Below are positions 9,062 to 18,816 of a DNA stretch of 64,000 nucleotides, one piece after another. Every line of letters starts with the position of its first letter. The stretch's first letter is position 1. The notes beneath the pieces were generated by a model. It had not been told where the DNA came from, did no database searches, and was given only the letters and a program-made list of their open reading frames with translations. The stretch comes from Botryococcus braunii. Taxonomy: Eukaryota > Chlorophyta > Trebouxiophyceae. The stretch covers positions 124,001-188,000 of the forward strand of contig KV908589.1 of NCBI GenBank assembly GCA_002005505.1. Direction: 5' to 3'. The translations under genes were made by a program, and so were the position numbers.

Positions 9062-9793
9062 TGTTATAATAGTGAAAGAACATTTGGTGCCTTTCCCTCA
9101 GAAGAGTAATAGTGGCCAGATCAGCTCGGATTAACCTGCAGGAACATTCATTAGAATGAGTAATAGGTGGAAGAACCTAGGAGTTCTGCCAGAATCAATC
9201 TAGACCAATTTCGCATAGATTAGAGAGAATGAGGTAATTGGACACGGTTTGCTAGAAAGGACTTACGACGCCGGCGTGCAAGGACGAGGCACTTGATTGG
9301 GACAATAAAGGCACTTCGGGTGCTTATCTCTTAACTGTTGCCTATCAAGTCCTCATTCACATTCGGTCACTGCTTGTTCTCCAACACACAACAAGAGTGC
9401 CGACGAGCTAATCACCCTTCGTGCCCGGGTCATACAGGTAACCTGACGTTGAGTGACAGAAGCCTCATTGACAATTGGTTAGGAAGAGGTCTAGGTAATG
9501 TTATTAGGTTGGTGCTAATGCTTTTGCTCATTGAACACTGGTAATGCAGACTATCGGTAGTTACGTAGATTAAGTAGTTTGAATTACGGAGTGATGAGAG
9601 AAAGCAAGTAGCATTGTAATGACTTGATTGGGACAATAAAGGCACTTCGGGTGCTTATCTCTTAACTGTTGCCTATCAAGTCCTCATTCACATTCGGTCA
9701 CTGCTTGTTCTCCAACACACAACAAGAGTGCCGACGAGCTAATCACCCTTCGTGCCCGGGTCATACAGGAAACACCACGCTCAGAATTGTTCA
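9062..9793 (+). repeat. Copia-B 3' LTR (732 bp) with duplicated leader and intron
   Basis: It starts TGTTATAATAG after the polypurine tract. Leader copy 1 is 9291-9437 and the apparently identical copy 2 is 9622-9768 (147 bp each). Copy 1 is followed by GTAACC and copy 2 by GAAACACC, giving a predicted 331-nt intron at 9438-9768 ending ATACAG. TGTAA (9615-9619) lies 2 bases before copy 2. The TATA position of relatives (29 bp upstream) has decayed to CTTACG. The leader begins ACTTGAT, later pairs with ATCAAGT, and holds a CAC-TTCG-GGTG hairpin. Confidence 0.88.
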
Positions 9794-10489
9794 GTTAAGA
9801 ACAGCGCCAGGCTAGGAGGGACTCAGTAGGGGTCCCCATGCATGACCCTGGCTCAGGCCAGGTACTTGTGAGTGAGCCACCCTTGGTAGGTCTCCCTGAT
9901 TTGCAGAGGCAGGTTAAGACAGGGGAGGCTATGCTTGGAGAAGATGTTAGCGAGGAGAGTAGTGGGCTAAAAGTGCCAGCAGCAGGGGAAGCACGTAGCC
10001 AATTTGAGCTGGAAGCCAATCATGCTCATGGGGTGCAGTCTGACACATTAGGCGCAGCTCAGGAAAGTCAGAGTAGTGTACCTAGGTGTGAGTCCAGGAG
10101 AGAGAGAGAGAGATCTGCTGCTTCCACATGCATTGAGAAAGGTGAGAGATTGTAATGGTGGAGCGCATGAGTCTGGCAGTCCAAGAGAGAGAGAGAGAGA
10201 GTTGGGGAGGGCTCTGGCAGTTCTGGCTGTACTGCAGAATCACAACATAAGGTACAAAATGTACCTTAGTCTGGGAACCAGGATCAGAGGGATATAAAAG
10301 ACAACAGTCCCAGGCGTGCTGACAGTACTGCAGAGTCTCAACATAAGGTACAAAATGTACCTTATGTCAAGCTGGGAAAGGTTCACGTGCCATCTAACCT
10401 GAGGGAAGCCCAATGCTCCCCTCAGTGGGGATTTTGGCAACAAGCAATGAGGGAAGAGATGGATTCCCTTGATACCCATGAGGTTCTAG
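9794..10489 (+). pseudogene. Copia-C1 integrase-RT linker region
   Basis: The frame 9838-10155 encodes a low-complexity linker (MHDPGSGQVLVSEPPLVGLP) matching the same region of Copia-C2, then ends in a stop. Further on, the RT N-terminus NLREAQCSPQWGFWQQAM reads to 10489, where TRIM-1 is inserted after HEVL. Two palindromes and a TATA-like box lie at 10246-10366. Confidence 0.75.
10246..10366 (+). promoter_or_regulatory. Copia-C1 paired palindromes flanking a TATA-like box
   Basis: CATAAGGTACA and TGTACCTTATG, separated by AAA, form a 25 bp palindrome at 10342-10366. A nearly complete copy lies at 10246-10268. GATATAAAAG (10291-10300) lies between them. The same arrangement exists in Copia-C2 at 48316-48436. 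The downstream palindrome also codes in frame for the start of the RT region, so its conservation may be partly coding. Confidence 0.55.
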
Positions 10490-11100
10490 TGTTGTGCCGG
10501 GGGATCGAACCCTCGACCGACTCGACCCAGAGTCGCGGTTCTAACCGATCGGCTAAAAGTACCAAGGTACTTGTACGAATAATCGCCCGCTTATGTATCA
10601 GAGCCGGATCGGGGTGCCCAGGCCTGATCCGCTCCTCTCCGCACTACATCTCCCCCCACCTAGAACCGAGCGTCCTCGCTCGTATTCCACTCTAGGTAAG
10701 GAGGCAGCGGCCCGATTGGCCGCCCGGGAAGGAGATATACCGCACTTACATCCCGCGATTATCGCCACCGATCACCGAATCCCCCCCTTCGCACTGTGCC
10801 TGATCACGTGGCCACTCCCGTGGGGCCTCAAACACGTGCATCAAGCACCTTCGATCGATATGGGCCCATCTCAGACTAGCGCTCATACCCGAGGCGATTT
10901 ACCATGAAAAATGGCCCATCAACCAGATCGCCGATACCAAATGTTGTGCCGGGGGATCGAACCCTCGACCGACTCGACCCAGAGTCGCGGTTCTAACCGA
11001 TCGGCTAAAAGTACCAAGGTAATGGTACGATTAATCGCCCGCTTATGTATCCGAGCCGGATCGGGATGCCCAGGCCCGATCCGCTCCTCTCCGCACTACA
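10490..11100 (-). mobile_element. TRIM-1, 611 bp terminal-repeat retrotransposon with tRNA-like LTRs
   Basis: Two direct 159 bp repeats (10490-10648 and 10942-11100) bound a 293 bp core with no coding potential. TSD TCTAG is at 10485-10489 and 11101-11105. On the minus strand the LTR runs TGTAGTG...CACAACA, the primer site TGGTATCGGCGA is at 10941-10930, and a G-rich polypurine tract adjoins the other LTR (10649-10661). The LTR ends in a tRNA-related segment: A box TAGCCGATCGG (11007-10997) and B box GGTTCGATCCC (10963-10953), with starts 44 bases apart as in tRNA genes. There is no matching acceptor stem. The LTRs differ at about seven sites. It must move using enzymes from other elements. 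Confidence 0.88.
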
Positions 11101-11105
11101 TCTAG

Positions 11106-12566
11106 AGTATGTGGACAGACCACATGGACAGAAAGTTATTCCTGTCCATTGGATCTTCTCCACTAAAAATGATGCACATGGGAATGTTACTCGCTTTAAA
11201 GCGAGGTTGGTTGCCCAAGGGTGTAGACAGATCCCTGGGATAGATGTTGGGGAGGTATTTGCACCCACCAGCAACTATGGAGCAAGGAGGGCTGTGCTGG
11301 CAGTGGCTGCCACACAGAATCTTGAGATCCACCAAGTGGATATCAAGACGGCTTTTCTCAATGGGGAGTTGGAGGAAGAGGTCTATGTGACCCAACCACC
11401 AGGATTTGAGAATGGCAACACGAGGGTTGTGTGCAAGCTCAGGAAGGCACTATACGGTCTAAAACAAGCCCCACGGGCTTGGCACAAGACCTTGAGCGAC
11501 AAGTTGAGCGTGATGGGGTATAGTGTGTGCAAGAGCGATGCGGGCGTATACATCAGGAGGGCCCCTGATGGTGACCTGTCCTTTATTCTTGTTTATGTCG
11601 ATGATCTTCTCATAGTTGCCAGAGTGGTTGCAGAGATTGAGTGGGGGAAAGAGTTGTTGAAGAAGGACTTCACCATCCATGATTGGGGAGAATTGAATGA
11701 TTTCCTGGGGTGTCAGGTCCTACGCAATAGAGTCCAGGGCACTATTTCCATGAGTTGCACTCCCAAGATTGATGCTCTTGTGGAAAAGTTTGGCGTTGCT
11801 GATGATGGGCGTGTGGTTGATACCCCCATGTCCAAGGACTTCGTGGCTAGCAGCAGACCCGAGTCCTCAGATGGTATGTCACATGGGGCAGGTACCCCAC
11901 TGCCACCTGGTCATCGATACTGCGAGTTGATTGGATCGTTGCTATATATTGCCAATACGACCCGGCCTGACATTTTTCAGGCTGTTGGAGTGTTGTCAAG
12001 GTATAGAATGACACCCTCTACCTCACACTGGATTCGAGTGCTGAAGTACTTGAGAGATACCAGAGAATTAGCTCTTACTCTGGGTGGAAAGGGCCTGAGC
12101 TGGAAGGCTATGTTGATGCCGACTATGCTGGGACCTGGACCACAGGTATTCCACCACTGGCTATGTTCTATCAGTCTATGGTAGTGCCGTGGTTTGGGGA
12201 AGCAAGAAGCAGAGCTCAGTTGCTACCTCAACTGTGCAAGCCGAGTTTATGGCAGCCGGTCATATTGTGAAGGAAGCCAACTAGCTTAGGGGCTTCTTGG
12301 AAAAGATCGGGGCTGCACCTTGGAGGGTCAAAATTTTCTGTGACAACCAAGGATGCATTTCCAATTTACGGAACCCCCTTTATTCCAAATTCACAACGCA
12401 TGTTGCAGTAAGCTTCCACTATGCTAGGGAAGCTATGGCACTTGGGCAGGTAGACATCCTCTATGTAGAATTTGCTCGAAATGTGGCTGACATTATGACC
12501 AAGCCACTTGCTAAGCCCGTGTTTGTTTGTCATCAGGATTCACTAGGTTTGAGCAGATACACATAA
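11106..12566 (+). pseudogene. Copia-C1 RT and RNase H, degenerate
   Basis: After TRIM-1 the frame resumes with EYVDRPHGQKVIPVHWIF and stays open through [26 protein letters not shown] and YVDDLLIV to about 12080. There an indel shifts it, so DADYAGDLDH is lost from frame. A later segment (EKIGAAPWRVKIFCDNQGC to NVADIMTKPLAKP) ends at the usual stop at 12566 and is preceded by TAG replacing a Trp codon near 12283. Copia-C2 has the intact equivalent at 46724-48295. It is not functional. Confidence 0.88.
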
Positions 12567-12586
12567 AGCATGCAGGCAAGGGGAAG

Positions 12587-13286
12587 TGTTGAGTTCTGAA
12601 CATTATTATTGAATGCCTTGTGCTTTAAGTGATCTTCAGGTGTGCACTATTAGGATATGGGTCCGTTGAGAACATAAGGTACCTTAAGACACGTCAGGTT
12701 GTGGACGATTTCGAACATAAGGTACAATTTGGTCTAGATTACGCGTTAGTGTGAAAGGACAATTAAAGCTGCGATCACCGCATAGTCGTGCAACTGGTTT
12801 GGAAAGATACTGGGCACATAAGGATGCCAGTCTTGTTCATGCAGTTGCATGTGCCTAAAGAGCAGACAGTCGTCGAGGACTGTAGCTGGAGAGGCACGAA
12901 CTTACGACCTGTCTGCTTGCTTACAGGTGCGGTGACGCAGGGTGTGTATTGGTAATGTGTTCATGGTTGATTGCTTGCTTGTAGGTGAACCATCTTAGTG
13001 TACAATCAAGTCTCCCAAACAGCTAAGGGACGGAGTCTTGATTGAGTATTGGAAGGTACCTGCTTTCAGCCGTCAGGAGCTTATCCGTGTGTAGATGCTC
13101 ATTGACAGATCAACGTGTAACGAAACTGGGTTGGAAAGATACTGGGCACATAAGGATGCCAGTCTTGTTCATGCAATTGCATGTGCCTAAAGAGCAGACA
13201 GTCGTCGAGGACTGTAGCTGGAGAGGCACGAACTTACGACCTGTCTGCTTGCTTACAGGATACGCCACTGCCCATAACCTTTTACA
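12587..13286 (+). repeat. Copia-C1 3' LTR (700 bp) with duplicated leader and intron
   Basis: It starts TGTTGAGTTC and ends CCCATAACCTTTTACA. Leader copy 1 is 12792-12926 and copy 2 is 13124-13258 (135 bp each). Copy 1 is followed by GTGCGG and copy 2 by GATACG, giving a predicted 332-nt intron at 12927-13258 ending TTACAG. TGTAA (13116-13120) lies 3 bases before copy 2, and a TATA-like ATTAAAG lies about 30 bases before copy 1. U3 holds two ACATAAGGTAC sites (12672-12690 and 12715-12725), the motif also found in the internal palindromes. Confidence 0.86.
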
Positions 13287-13937
13287 GATACACTTAAGAG
13301 TGTACTGACATCTTTGTTTATTATCGGCGCTGAGCTCTCTACTTGTTGATTGAGTACAATGGTAGAACTCATAAGTCTAAATTGCATTGCAGTTTGTTGC
13401 ATGATATGCATGTTGTTTGAAGGTACTGGAGTGTACCAGGACATTAAATAATGGTTTAACAATAGAAGTGTTGGTGCGGACTCCTAATTTGTAGTGCCGC
13501 GCTTCTGGTTATTCAAGCTTTGTGAATCGAGGTGACGTTGTGGTGGCTGTGCTCTGGGCATGTCACGTTTGTCGCATGGTACAGCCGAGTATACACCATC
13601 CTAAGTTATGGTTGCAGGTCCTCATGTGTGAATGAACCATACTCTGGTGAGTTTACTGTATCACTCGTCTTGGATTAAGATCTTTCGTTTTTTTAGGTCC
13701 ATAAACTGTGCACAACTGGTCCGTGGTCGATATGACATTAAGGACTCGGGACTCTAAATGTGAATGTAGAGGGAGTATTGAGGTGGTTGGTACTTTGTGG
13801 TAGAGGGTTGGATCTGTTAACAACGTTGGTTCTAGACTAGGAGGTCATGTTAAGAGTGCTCGTGCCTTTCTTGAAGAAGAGGAGGGACATCATGTTGTAC
13901 GTGTTTGTGTTGTGGTCATTGAAGAAATAGTTGAGCT

Positions 13938-14280
13938 TTGGATTCTTGCGTGTGTTTCAATGCCAGGATGAGTACCGGTCGGGGGAAGCAAAGGAACGGG
14001 GAAGCAAGAGTTGGTACGAAGTGTCTTCAGACCTTGGGGGATGTAGTTCCACATAAATCAACCACGGGATATGTGTACATGCTAAGTGAGGAAGAAGTGT
14101 CGTGGGGAAGTATGGTGCAACAGCCGGTTGCTACTTCCACTGTGGAAGCCGAGTATACTGGGGTCAGATCACTCCAGTGTACGTGAACACTGAAGATAAT
14201 GTGGCTGACATCTTTACCAAACTATTTGCCCAGTCCATCTTTCCTGAAGCACAGAGATAGCTTGAGAATCGGTTGAGACT
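13938..14280 (+). pseudogene. Copia-D1 RNase H remnant
   Basis: KSTTGYVYMLSEEEVSWGS and QPVATSTVEAEYTG are the middle RNase H blocks, matching KSTTGFVFMLNGGAVSWGS in Copia-E. About 90 codons are then missing. The tail VYVNTEDNVADIFTK follows at ~14178, matching the end of Copia-E pol. The internal deletion and frame changes make it dead. Confidence 0.82.
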
Positions 14281-14409
14281 TGAGCTTCGAGGCACTAGAG
14301 CTTTAGGGCTTCAGGGTTTCAGGGTGCAATCCGGAAGAGTTGTGATAAACGGAAATATTCAACTCAAAACAGTTGAACTTGGTCATAAATGTTTCTAAAA
14401 GGGGAAGAT

Positions 14410-15117
14410 TGTTGTGTAAACTGATAAGGACGTATAGTTACGTGATGGCAAACGTACATAAATGCAAGGTCAAATGTTCAAGGACTCAAACAGTTTACTA
14501 AGCAGTTTTAGAAACATTGTATGACTTGAACTTCTCCACGTGTGTAGTACAAGGCAGTAGATACGCCTGCTTACGTGTCTAGGAAAGAGTGTGTTGATCA
14601 CTAGGGATGATCATATAGCTACCTCTACGCAGTACAGGTCTTGGACAAGTGACAACTTGGTCACTAGTTAGAGACTCTATTGAGAGTGTACACGTGTATT
14701 TGATTAGAGCATCTGGTGTAGCAATAGAGTTACACGTTGGCATTAGAGCCAAGTCAGGATCACTTTATGTGACCATGCGGTACGGTACGGCATCTCGAGA
14801 GCTGCGTACCGTTACTGACGGTTACGATCGAGGGGTATAGAAACGCTAGATCGTGAGCAGGCTTGGCAGTCGCATAGATGTGGAAGACATCGGAACTGCG
14901 CTCCAAGCTTGTCAGTGAATGCTCAGTATTCTTGTGGATTCAGAGTTAATGCCACTTTGCACACAAAATTCTGGTGAGTTCACGATCTACCGTATGGTAA
15001 CGGTCGCAGCCGGGTGGCTGCGATCGCACGGTTTAGACGTTTATTTGTTGAGAGCATCATTGATCTTGTAGTGATGAATGTGTTTAATGAACAGGAGTCG
15101 TGAAGCTTGTTTGTTAC
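14410..15117 (+). repeat. Copia-D1 3' LTR, first part (U3, exon 1, intron 1, start of exon 2)
   Basis: It starts TGTTGTGTAAACTG. TATAGAAA is at 14836-14843, 32 bases before the inferred transcript start at 14868. Exon 1 is 14868-14973. Intron 1 is 14974-15094 (GTGAGT...AACAG). Exon 2 starts at 15095 and is cut by Copia-F at 15117 within a TTACTGTT/AACAGTAA hairpin. The rest is at 57969-58776. Confidence 0.85.
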
Positions 15118-15834
15118 TGTTATATTTTGGAAGATTGACATGTGCCTTTCCCTCAGGAGAGGAATAGTGGCCAGACCAGCTCTGATCGAAAGGCGGGAAC
15201 AATCCCAGAATGAGTAATAGGTGGCAGAACCTAGAAGTTCTGCCAGGACCAATTTAGACCGATTTCAGTTAGATTAGAGAGAATGAGGTAATCTGACACG
15301 GTTTGCTAGAAAGGATATATGTCGCCGGCTCGAAGGGACAAGGCACTTGATTGGGACTACGCACTTCAGGTGTTTGTCTGAACAGTTGCCAATCAAGTCA
15401 TCTCACACAGTCGCCACTGCTTGTTTCTCGACACACAACAAGAGTGCCGCCGGACTAAACACCCTCGTGCCGGGTCATACAGGTAAACTGATGTTGCAAC
15501 ACTGAATCCACAGGAACAATGGATTAGGAAGAGGTCTAGATAATGTGCATTAAGAGAGTGCTAATGTTTTAGCTCATCGGACACTGGTAATACAGACTAT
15601 CGATAGTTACGTAGATGCAGTAGCTTGAATTACTGAGTGATGAGAGAGAACAGTAAGCATTGTAATAGACTTGATTGGGACTACAAAAGCACTTCGGGTG
15701 TTTGTCTGAACAGTTGCCAGTCAAGTCATCTCACACAGTCGCCACTGCTTGTTCTCGACACACAACAAGAGTGCCGCCGGACTAAACACCTTCGTGCCGG
15801 GTCATACAGGAAACGCCAAGCTCATAAGTTTACA
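15118..15834 (+). repeat. Copia-F 5' LTR (717 bp) with TATA, duplicated leader and intron
   Basis: TATATG (15317-15322) lies 29 bases before leader copy 1 (15346-15482). Copy 1 is followed by GTAAAC. Copy 2 (15669-15809) is followed by GAAACG. The predicted intron is 15483-15809 (327 nt, ends ATACAG). TGTAA (15661-15665) lies 3 bases before copy 2. The leader begins ACTTGATTGGGAC, pairs later with AGTCAAGT, and includes a CAC-TTC(A/G)-GGTG hairpin. U3 carries an inverted repeat GGCAGAAC/GTTCTGCC. Confidence 0.9.
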
Positions 15835-15849
15835 GGTTATGGGCCCACC
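15835..15849 (+). promoter_or_regulatory. Copia-F half-tRNA-iMet primer-binding site
   Basis: GGTTATGGGCCCACC follows the LTR directly. It is complementary to the anticodon stem-loop of initiator Met tRNA, the type of priming known from Drosophila copia, where a cleaved 5' tRNA half is used. Confidence 0.85.
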
Positions 15850-15876
15850 AACTCTTGTGCTGGGCATTTAAGATGT

Positions 15877-16425
15877 ATGACTCGAGAGGCATACTCTACG
15901 ATGGGACGAACAAGACACACTGGACAAATGGGCACTGGCGCGCCTATACCCATCAGACTACCACCCCCTCCCCCTCCATTCTATAACGAGCGAAGAAAGG
16001 CTGGAGGAGAGAGAGGACCACGGACAATTGAAGAGCGAGCGTTCATCGTGAAAGACTTCTTCTACGAGAAAAACGGCCAAGGCGCACTCACACCCCCGAG
16101 GTGGTTCCAGGAGCGATTTCCAATTTATCCAACCTACAAAGTCACAGCGTGGGAGCTATCAATCATCAACGGAGAGCCAGGGTTTATAACCAGAGCCAAA
16201 TTCGAAAGGTGTTTGCAACTGACGGGCGGCCCTACCCAGGAAGCCTACTGGACGGAGAAAGCTGCCTACGCAGCAGTGGAGTCTGCTCTGGCCTGCATAG
16301 AGGGCGACTTCCTCGAGTATCTGACAACCAACAGCGATTATCACTGCGAAGAAGAGTGGCTCACGGAGACAGACAGTGAGGACGAAGACGGAGACTCCCG
16401 ACTGTCAGAGAGGAGCGACGACTAA
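15877..16425 (+). CDS. Copia-F pre-gag ORF, family I
   Basis: This 182-residue ORF starts at ATG 15877, has a proline-rich segment (RLPPPPPPFYNERRKAGG), then the family core (RWFQERFPIYPTYKVT, EPGFITRAKFERC) and an acidic tail (DSEDEDGDSRLSERSDD). The copy in Copia-G has the same layout. It ends 13 bases before gag, which suggests two cistrons on one RNA, with gag reached by reinitiation or leaky scanning. The domain is unknown to me. The frame is intact in an otherwise decayed element. Confidence 0.8.
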   Translation: MTREAYSTMGRTRHTGQMGTGAPIPIRLPPPPPPFYNERRKAGGERGPRTIEERAFIVKDFFYEKNGQGALTPPRWFQERFPIYPTYKVTAWELSIINGEPGFITRAKFERCLQLTGGPTQEAYWTEKAAYAAVESALACIEGDFLEYLTTNSDYHCEEEWLTETDSEDEDGDSRLSERSDD

Positions 16426-16438
16426 CAATCCCGTCAGA

Positions 16439-17977
16439 ATGAAGAAGAAGGGTTCAAGTACCTCTGAAGCATCGAAGTCAGTCAGCGAACAGTCTACATC
16501 TACGCCTACCAGAGAACCCTGTACCCCTAGCACATCCAGAGGAGAAGGAGACAGCCTGCCCAAGGCCATTGCCACCCAGGTTAAGGTTCACGTGAAAGTA
16601 CAGGCTAAAGGTCAGAACTTCCAAGTGTGGAATAATGCTTTCATTGCAGCTAGTGATTCAAAAGGCTCATTGCCTGCTGCTCAGGAAGCCATGCCTGGTA
16701 CTACCCATAATGCTGCTGCCTTGCTCTTGCTGTACGAATCAGTCCCGGAAGACTGGCTGGGAGAAGTGTCTAGCAAACCCTCTGCGTATGATGCATATGT
16801 CCATATTTGCAAGAAATTCACGGGAGGAGGCAATGTTCAGGCCAATGCAGATTGGTTAAAGGAGATGTCTAGAGGCATGAGACAGGGGGAAACAATATCT
16901 CAGTATGTGAACCGGATGATCAATCTCAAGAGTTGTCTGAAAAACAATGGCCATGATTTGCTGGATGGACATGTGGCAACTCAGATTGTGCAAGGACTGC
17001 CTGCTGCTGCAAACACGCCAGGACTGCTGCCCACGGCTGTCGCCCATCCTTTGGACCAACTGGCAGATCTCATCTCCACCACAGCAGAGGCAATGGGTTA
17101 CAACGATGATGGAGAACAGTTAGCAGTGGTCATGATGGCACAGCCAGCTCCAGTTGCCGCAGTCCCCGCCCCTGCTGCATGTGTGGTAACCCAGCCCAGC
17201 CAGCCTAGTGATACAGAGTCCAAGGGGGAGACACGTGGTACCTGCAACTACTGCCATAAGAAGGGACACTTCTGGCGAGACTGCCGCAAGCGACAGAGGG
17301 ACGCTGAGACACAGAGGAACGTGGTAGCAGCAGTACAGCAACTGGCGGGTATGTGGCCTCAAGGGCAGCTCCCTGGAGGACTTCAACCTCCTCCAGCAGT
17401 CCAGCATGCATTCCCTGGAGCGGGAGCTTTCCCACTGCTGCATCCACCTCCAGGCCCACCTTCTCCACCAGAAGGTATGTCATACGTGGTGTCCTACAAT
17501 GTACTGGACTCTAGTACAGGGAGAAAGTCCAAACAGTCTTGGCTAGTAGACAGTGGAGCGTCTGTACATCTTGTCAACAACCTGTCATTACTGCATGCTC
17601 CCACAGTACATGCTACACCCATCCCTTTGCAGCTGGCTCCCTCAGATGCTACAGGAGGAATTATTGCCACAGGATCAGTATGTCTATTGACCCAACAGTG
17701 CATCCCACTGCGGCCGCATCATGTTCAGTGTGTTCCATCTTCCACGACCAACATCCTGTCTGTGTCTGCTGCTCTCCGTGATGGTGCCTGCTTTACCACA
17801 GACACTGTGGGCGCATGTACAGAAGTCTCTGGCCCTAATGGATGGAGAATGCCTGTCAGATCAGAAAATGGGCGCTACTACATCCATGACTGTCTCCCTG
17901 TTGCCTCAGTTAGAAGCCCCCCCCCCCCCACTGACAGCTGCAGTGAAGAACAAATGCAAGAAAAACCCAAAGCATGA
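16439..17977 (+). pseudogene. Copia-F gag and protease, frameshifted near its end
   Basis: From MKKKGSSTSEASK the frame covers gag (YESVPEDWLGEV, SQYVNRMINLKSC), the CCHC knuckle (CNYCHKKGHFWRDC) and protease (SWLVDSGASVHLV). A run of 13 C at 17917-17929 shifts the frame, giving a stop at 17977. The next frame contains KKNPKHDCARRFL followed by TGA where relatives have TGG (LWHSRMGHPG). Both lesions separate gag-protease from integrase. Confidence 0.88.
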
Positions 17978-18008
17978 CTGTGCCAGACGTTTTCTGTGAC
18001 ATAGCAGA

Positions 18009-18816
18009 ATGGGACATCCGGGAGAATCATGGATGCTGCGCCTGAGCAATGAACAGCTGGTCACTGGCATCGACACATCCCTGTCACCCTGTGAAAATTG
18101 CCCGAAATATTGTGAAGCCTGTATAGAGGGGAAGCATACTCGCCCTCCCTTCGGAGAAAGTTCCAGACCTGCAGTAAACCCTTTGGACAGAATTCATATT
18201 GACACTGTGGGTCCCATCTCCCGAGCTGCAATCACTGGAGAACGTTTTTGGGTGACTGTGGCTGACGAGGCATCTGGATGGAAAGCGGTCTTGCCAGTCA
18301 AAACAAAGGATGTCATTCGAGCAGTTGTCAGAGACCTTATACTGTTCTGGCAGACTGAAAGAGGGGTCACAGTAAAGTGTGCTCGCTGCAATCGTGGAAC
18401 TGAATTTGTCAACGCCAGATTCAAGGAGTTTTGTGCTTCTCAGGGCACTAAATTGGAGATGTCTGCCCCATATACACCGCAGCAGAATGGGATAGCAAAG
18501 CGAGCCAACAGGACCTTGAAGGAGCGAACCAGAAACCTCCTTAATTTTGCTGCTGCGAGCCCTGTGATGTGGAAAGAAGCCCTTGAAACGGCATCCCTCC
18601 TGAACATGGGACCCAGCACATGCAGGCCTCTTACCCCCTTTGAAACATTTATGGGCTACAAACCAGATGCCTCCCTCTTACGCACGTGGGAATGTTTGGC
18701 CTTTGTGCATGTCCCAGACCATCAGAGGGGGGTTTTCTCACCTAAGGCAGTGCCTGGCATGTTTATTGGATACTCTCCAGTGTCCAAGGCTTTTCGTATC
18801 TACCTGGGAGGGGGAC
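18009..18816 (+). pseudogene. Copia-F integrase with two catalytic substitutions, cut by Copia-E
   Basis: It reads MGHPGESWMLRLSNEQL, the CENC/CEAC finger and HIDTVGPISRAAITG (first Asp kept). The second motif reads CARCNRGTEF where relatives have CDRGTEF (Asp to Asn). The third reads NGIAKRANR where relatives have NGIAERANR (Glu to Lys). Integrase needs all three acidic residues to bind metal, so the enzyme is dead whatever the reading frame. Copia-E is inserted after IYLGGG at 18816; the sequence resumes at 54414 with WRESRDVEFVEH. Confidence 0.9.

Larger units (their letters stand above)
8349..9793 (+). mobile_element. Copia-B, family I, 3' part, nested in Copia-C1
   Basis: Plus-strand 3' end of a family I copia element: RNase H region, polypurine tract AAAAGGCAAGGGGAAG (9046-9061) and 3' LTR 9062-9793. 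Its 5' part lies beyond the left edge because Gypsy-A interrupts it. To its right the Copia-C1 coding sequence resumes at GTTAAGAACAGC, matching the uninterrupted Copia-C2 sequence apart from one base. Confidence 0.88.
9794..13286 (+). mobile_element. Copia-C1, family II, 3' part, nested in Copia-D1
   Basis: Plus-strand degenerate copia element, identified by alignment with Copia-C2. It contains the integrase-RT linker, RT and RNase H (broken), polypurine tract GGCAAGGGGAAG and 3' LTR 12587-13286. TRIM-1 (10490-11100) splits the RT coding region. Its 5' half is beyond the left edge. Confidence 0.88.
13287..15117 (+). mobile_element. Copia-D1, family III, left segment (pol remnant and first part of 3' LTR)
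   Basis: This is the outermost element of the nest. Copia-C1 interrupts it on the left, and Copia-F interrupts its 3' LTR at 15117. The segment 13287-13939 shows no recognisable coding and is either badly decayed pol or foreign sequence. Polypurine tract AAAAGGGGAAGAT (14397-14409) is followed by the LTR at 14410. The LTR resumes at 57969. Confidence 0.8.

Noticed and set aside
10950..11010. A functional tRNA gene in TRIM-1
   Set aside because: A and B boxes and their spacing fit, but the 5' and 3' acceptor strands do not pair and the T stem is imperfect, so only the promoter-like part is conserved.
13287..13939. A distinct unknown gene between Copia-C1 and the D1 RNase H remnant
   Set aside because: No frame is open for long and nothing is recognisable; decayed Copia-D1 pol is the likelier content, though a foreign insert cannot be excluded.
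17915..17932. Programmed frameshift at the C run of Copia-F
   Set aside because: Copia-A and Copia-G have no such run and read through; slippage decay or a sequencing length error explains it.
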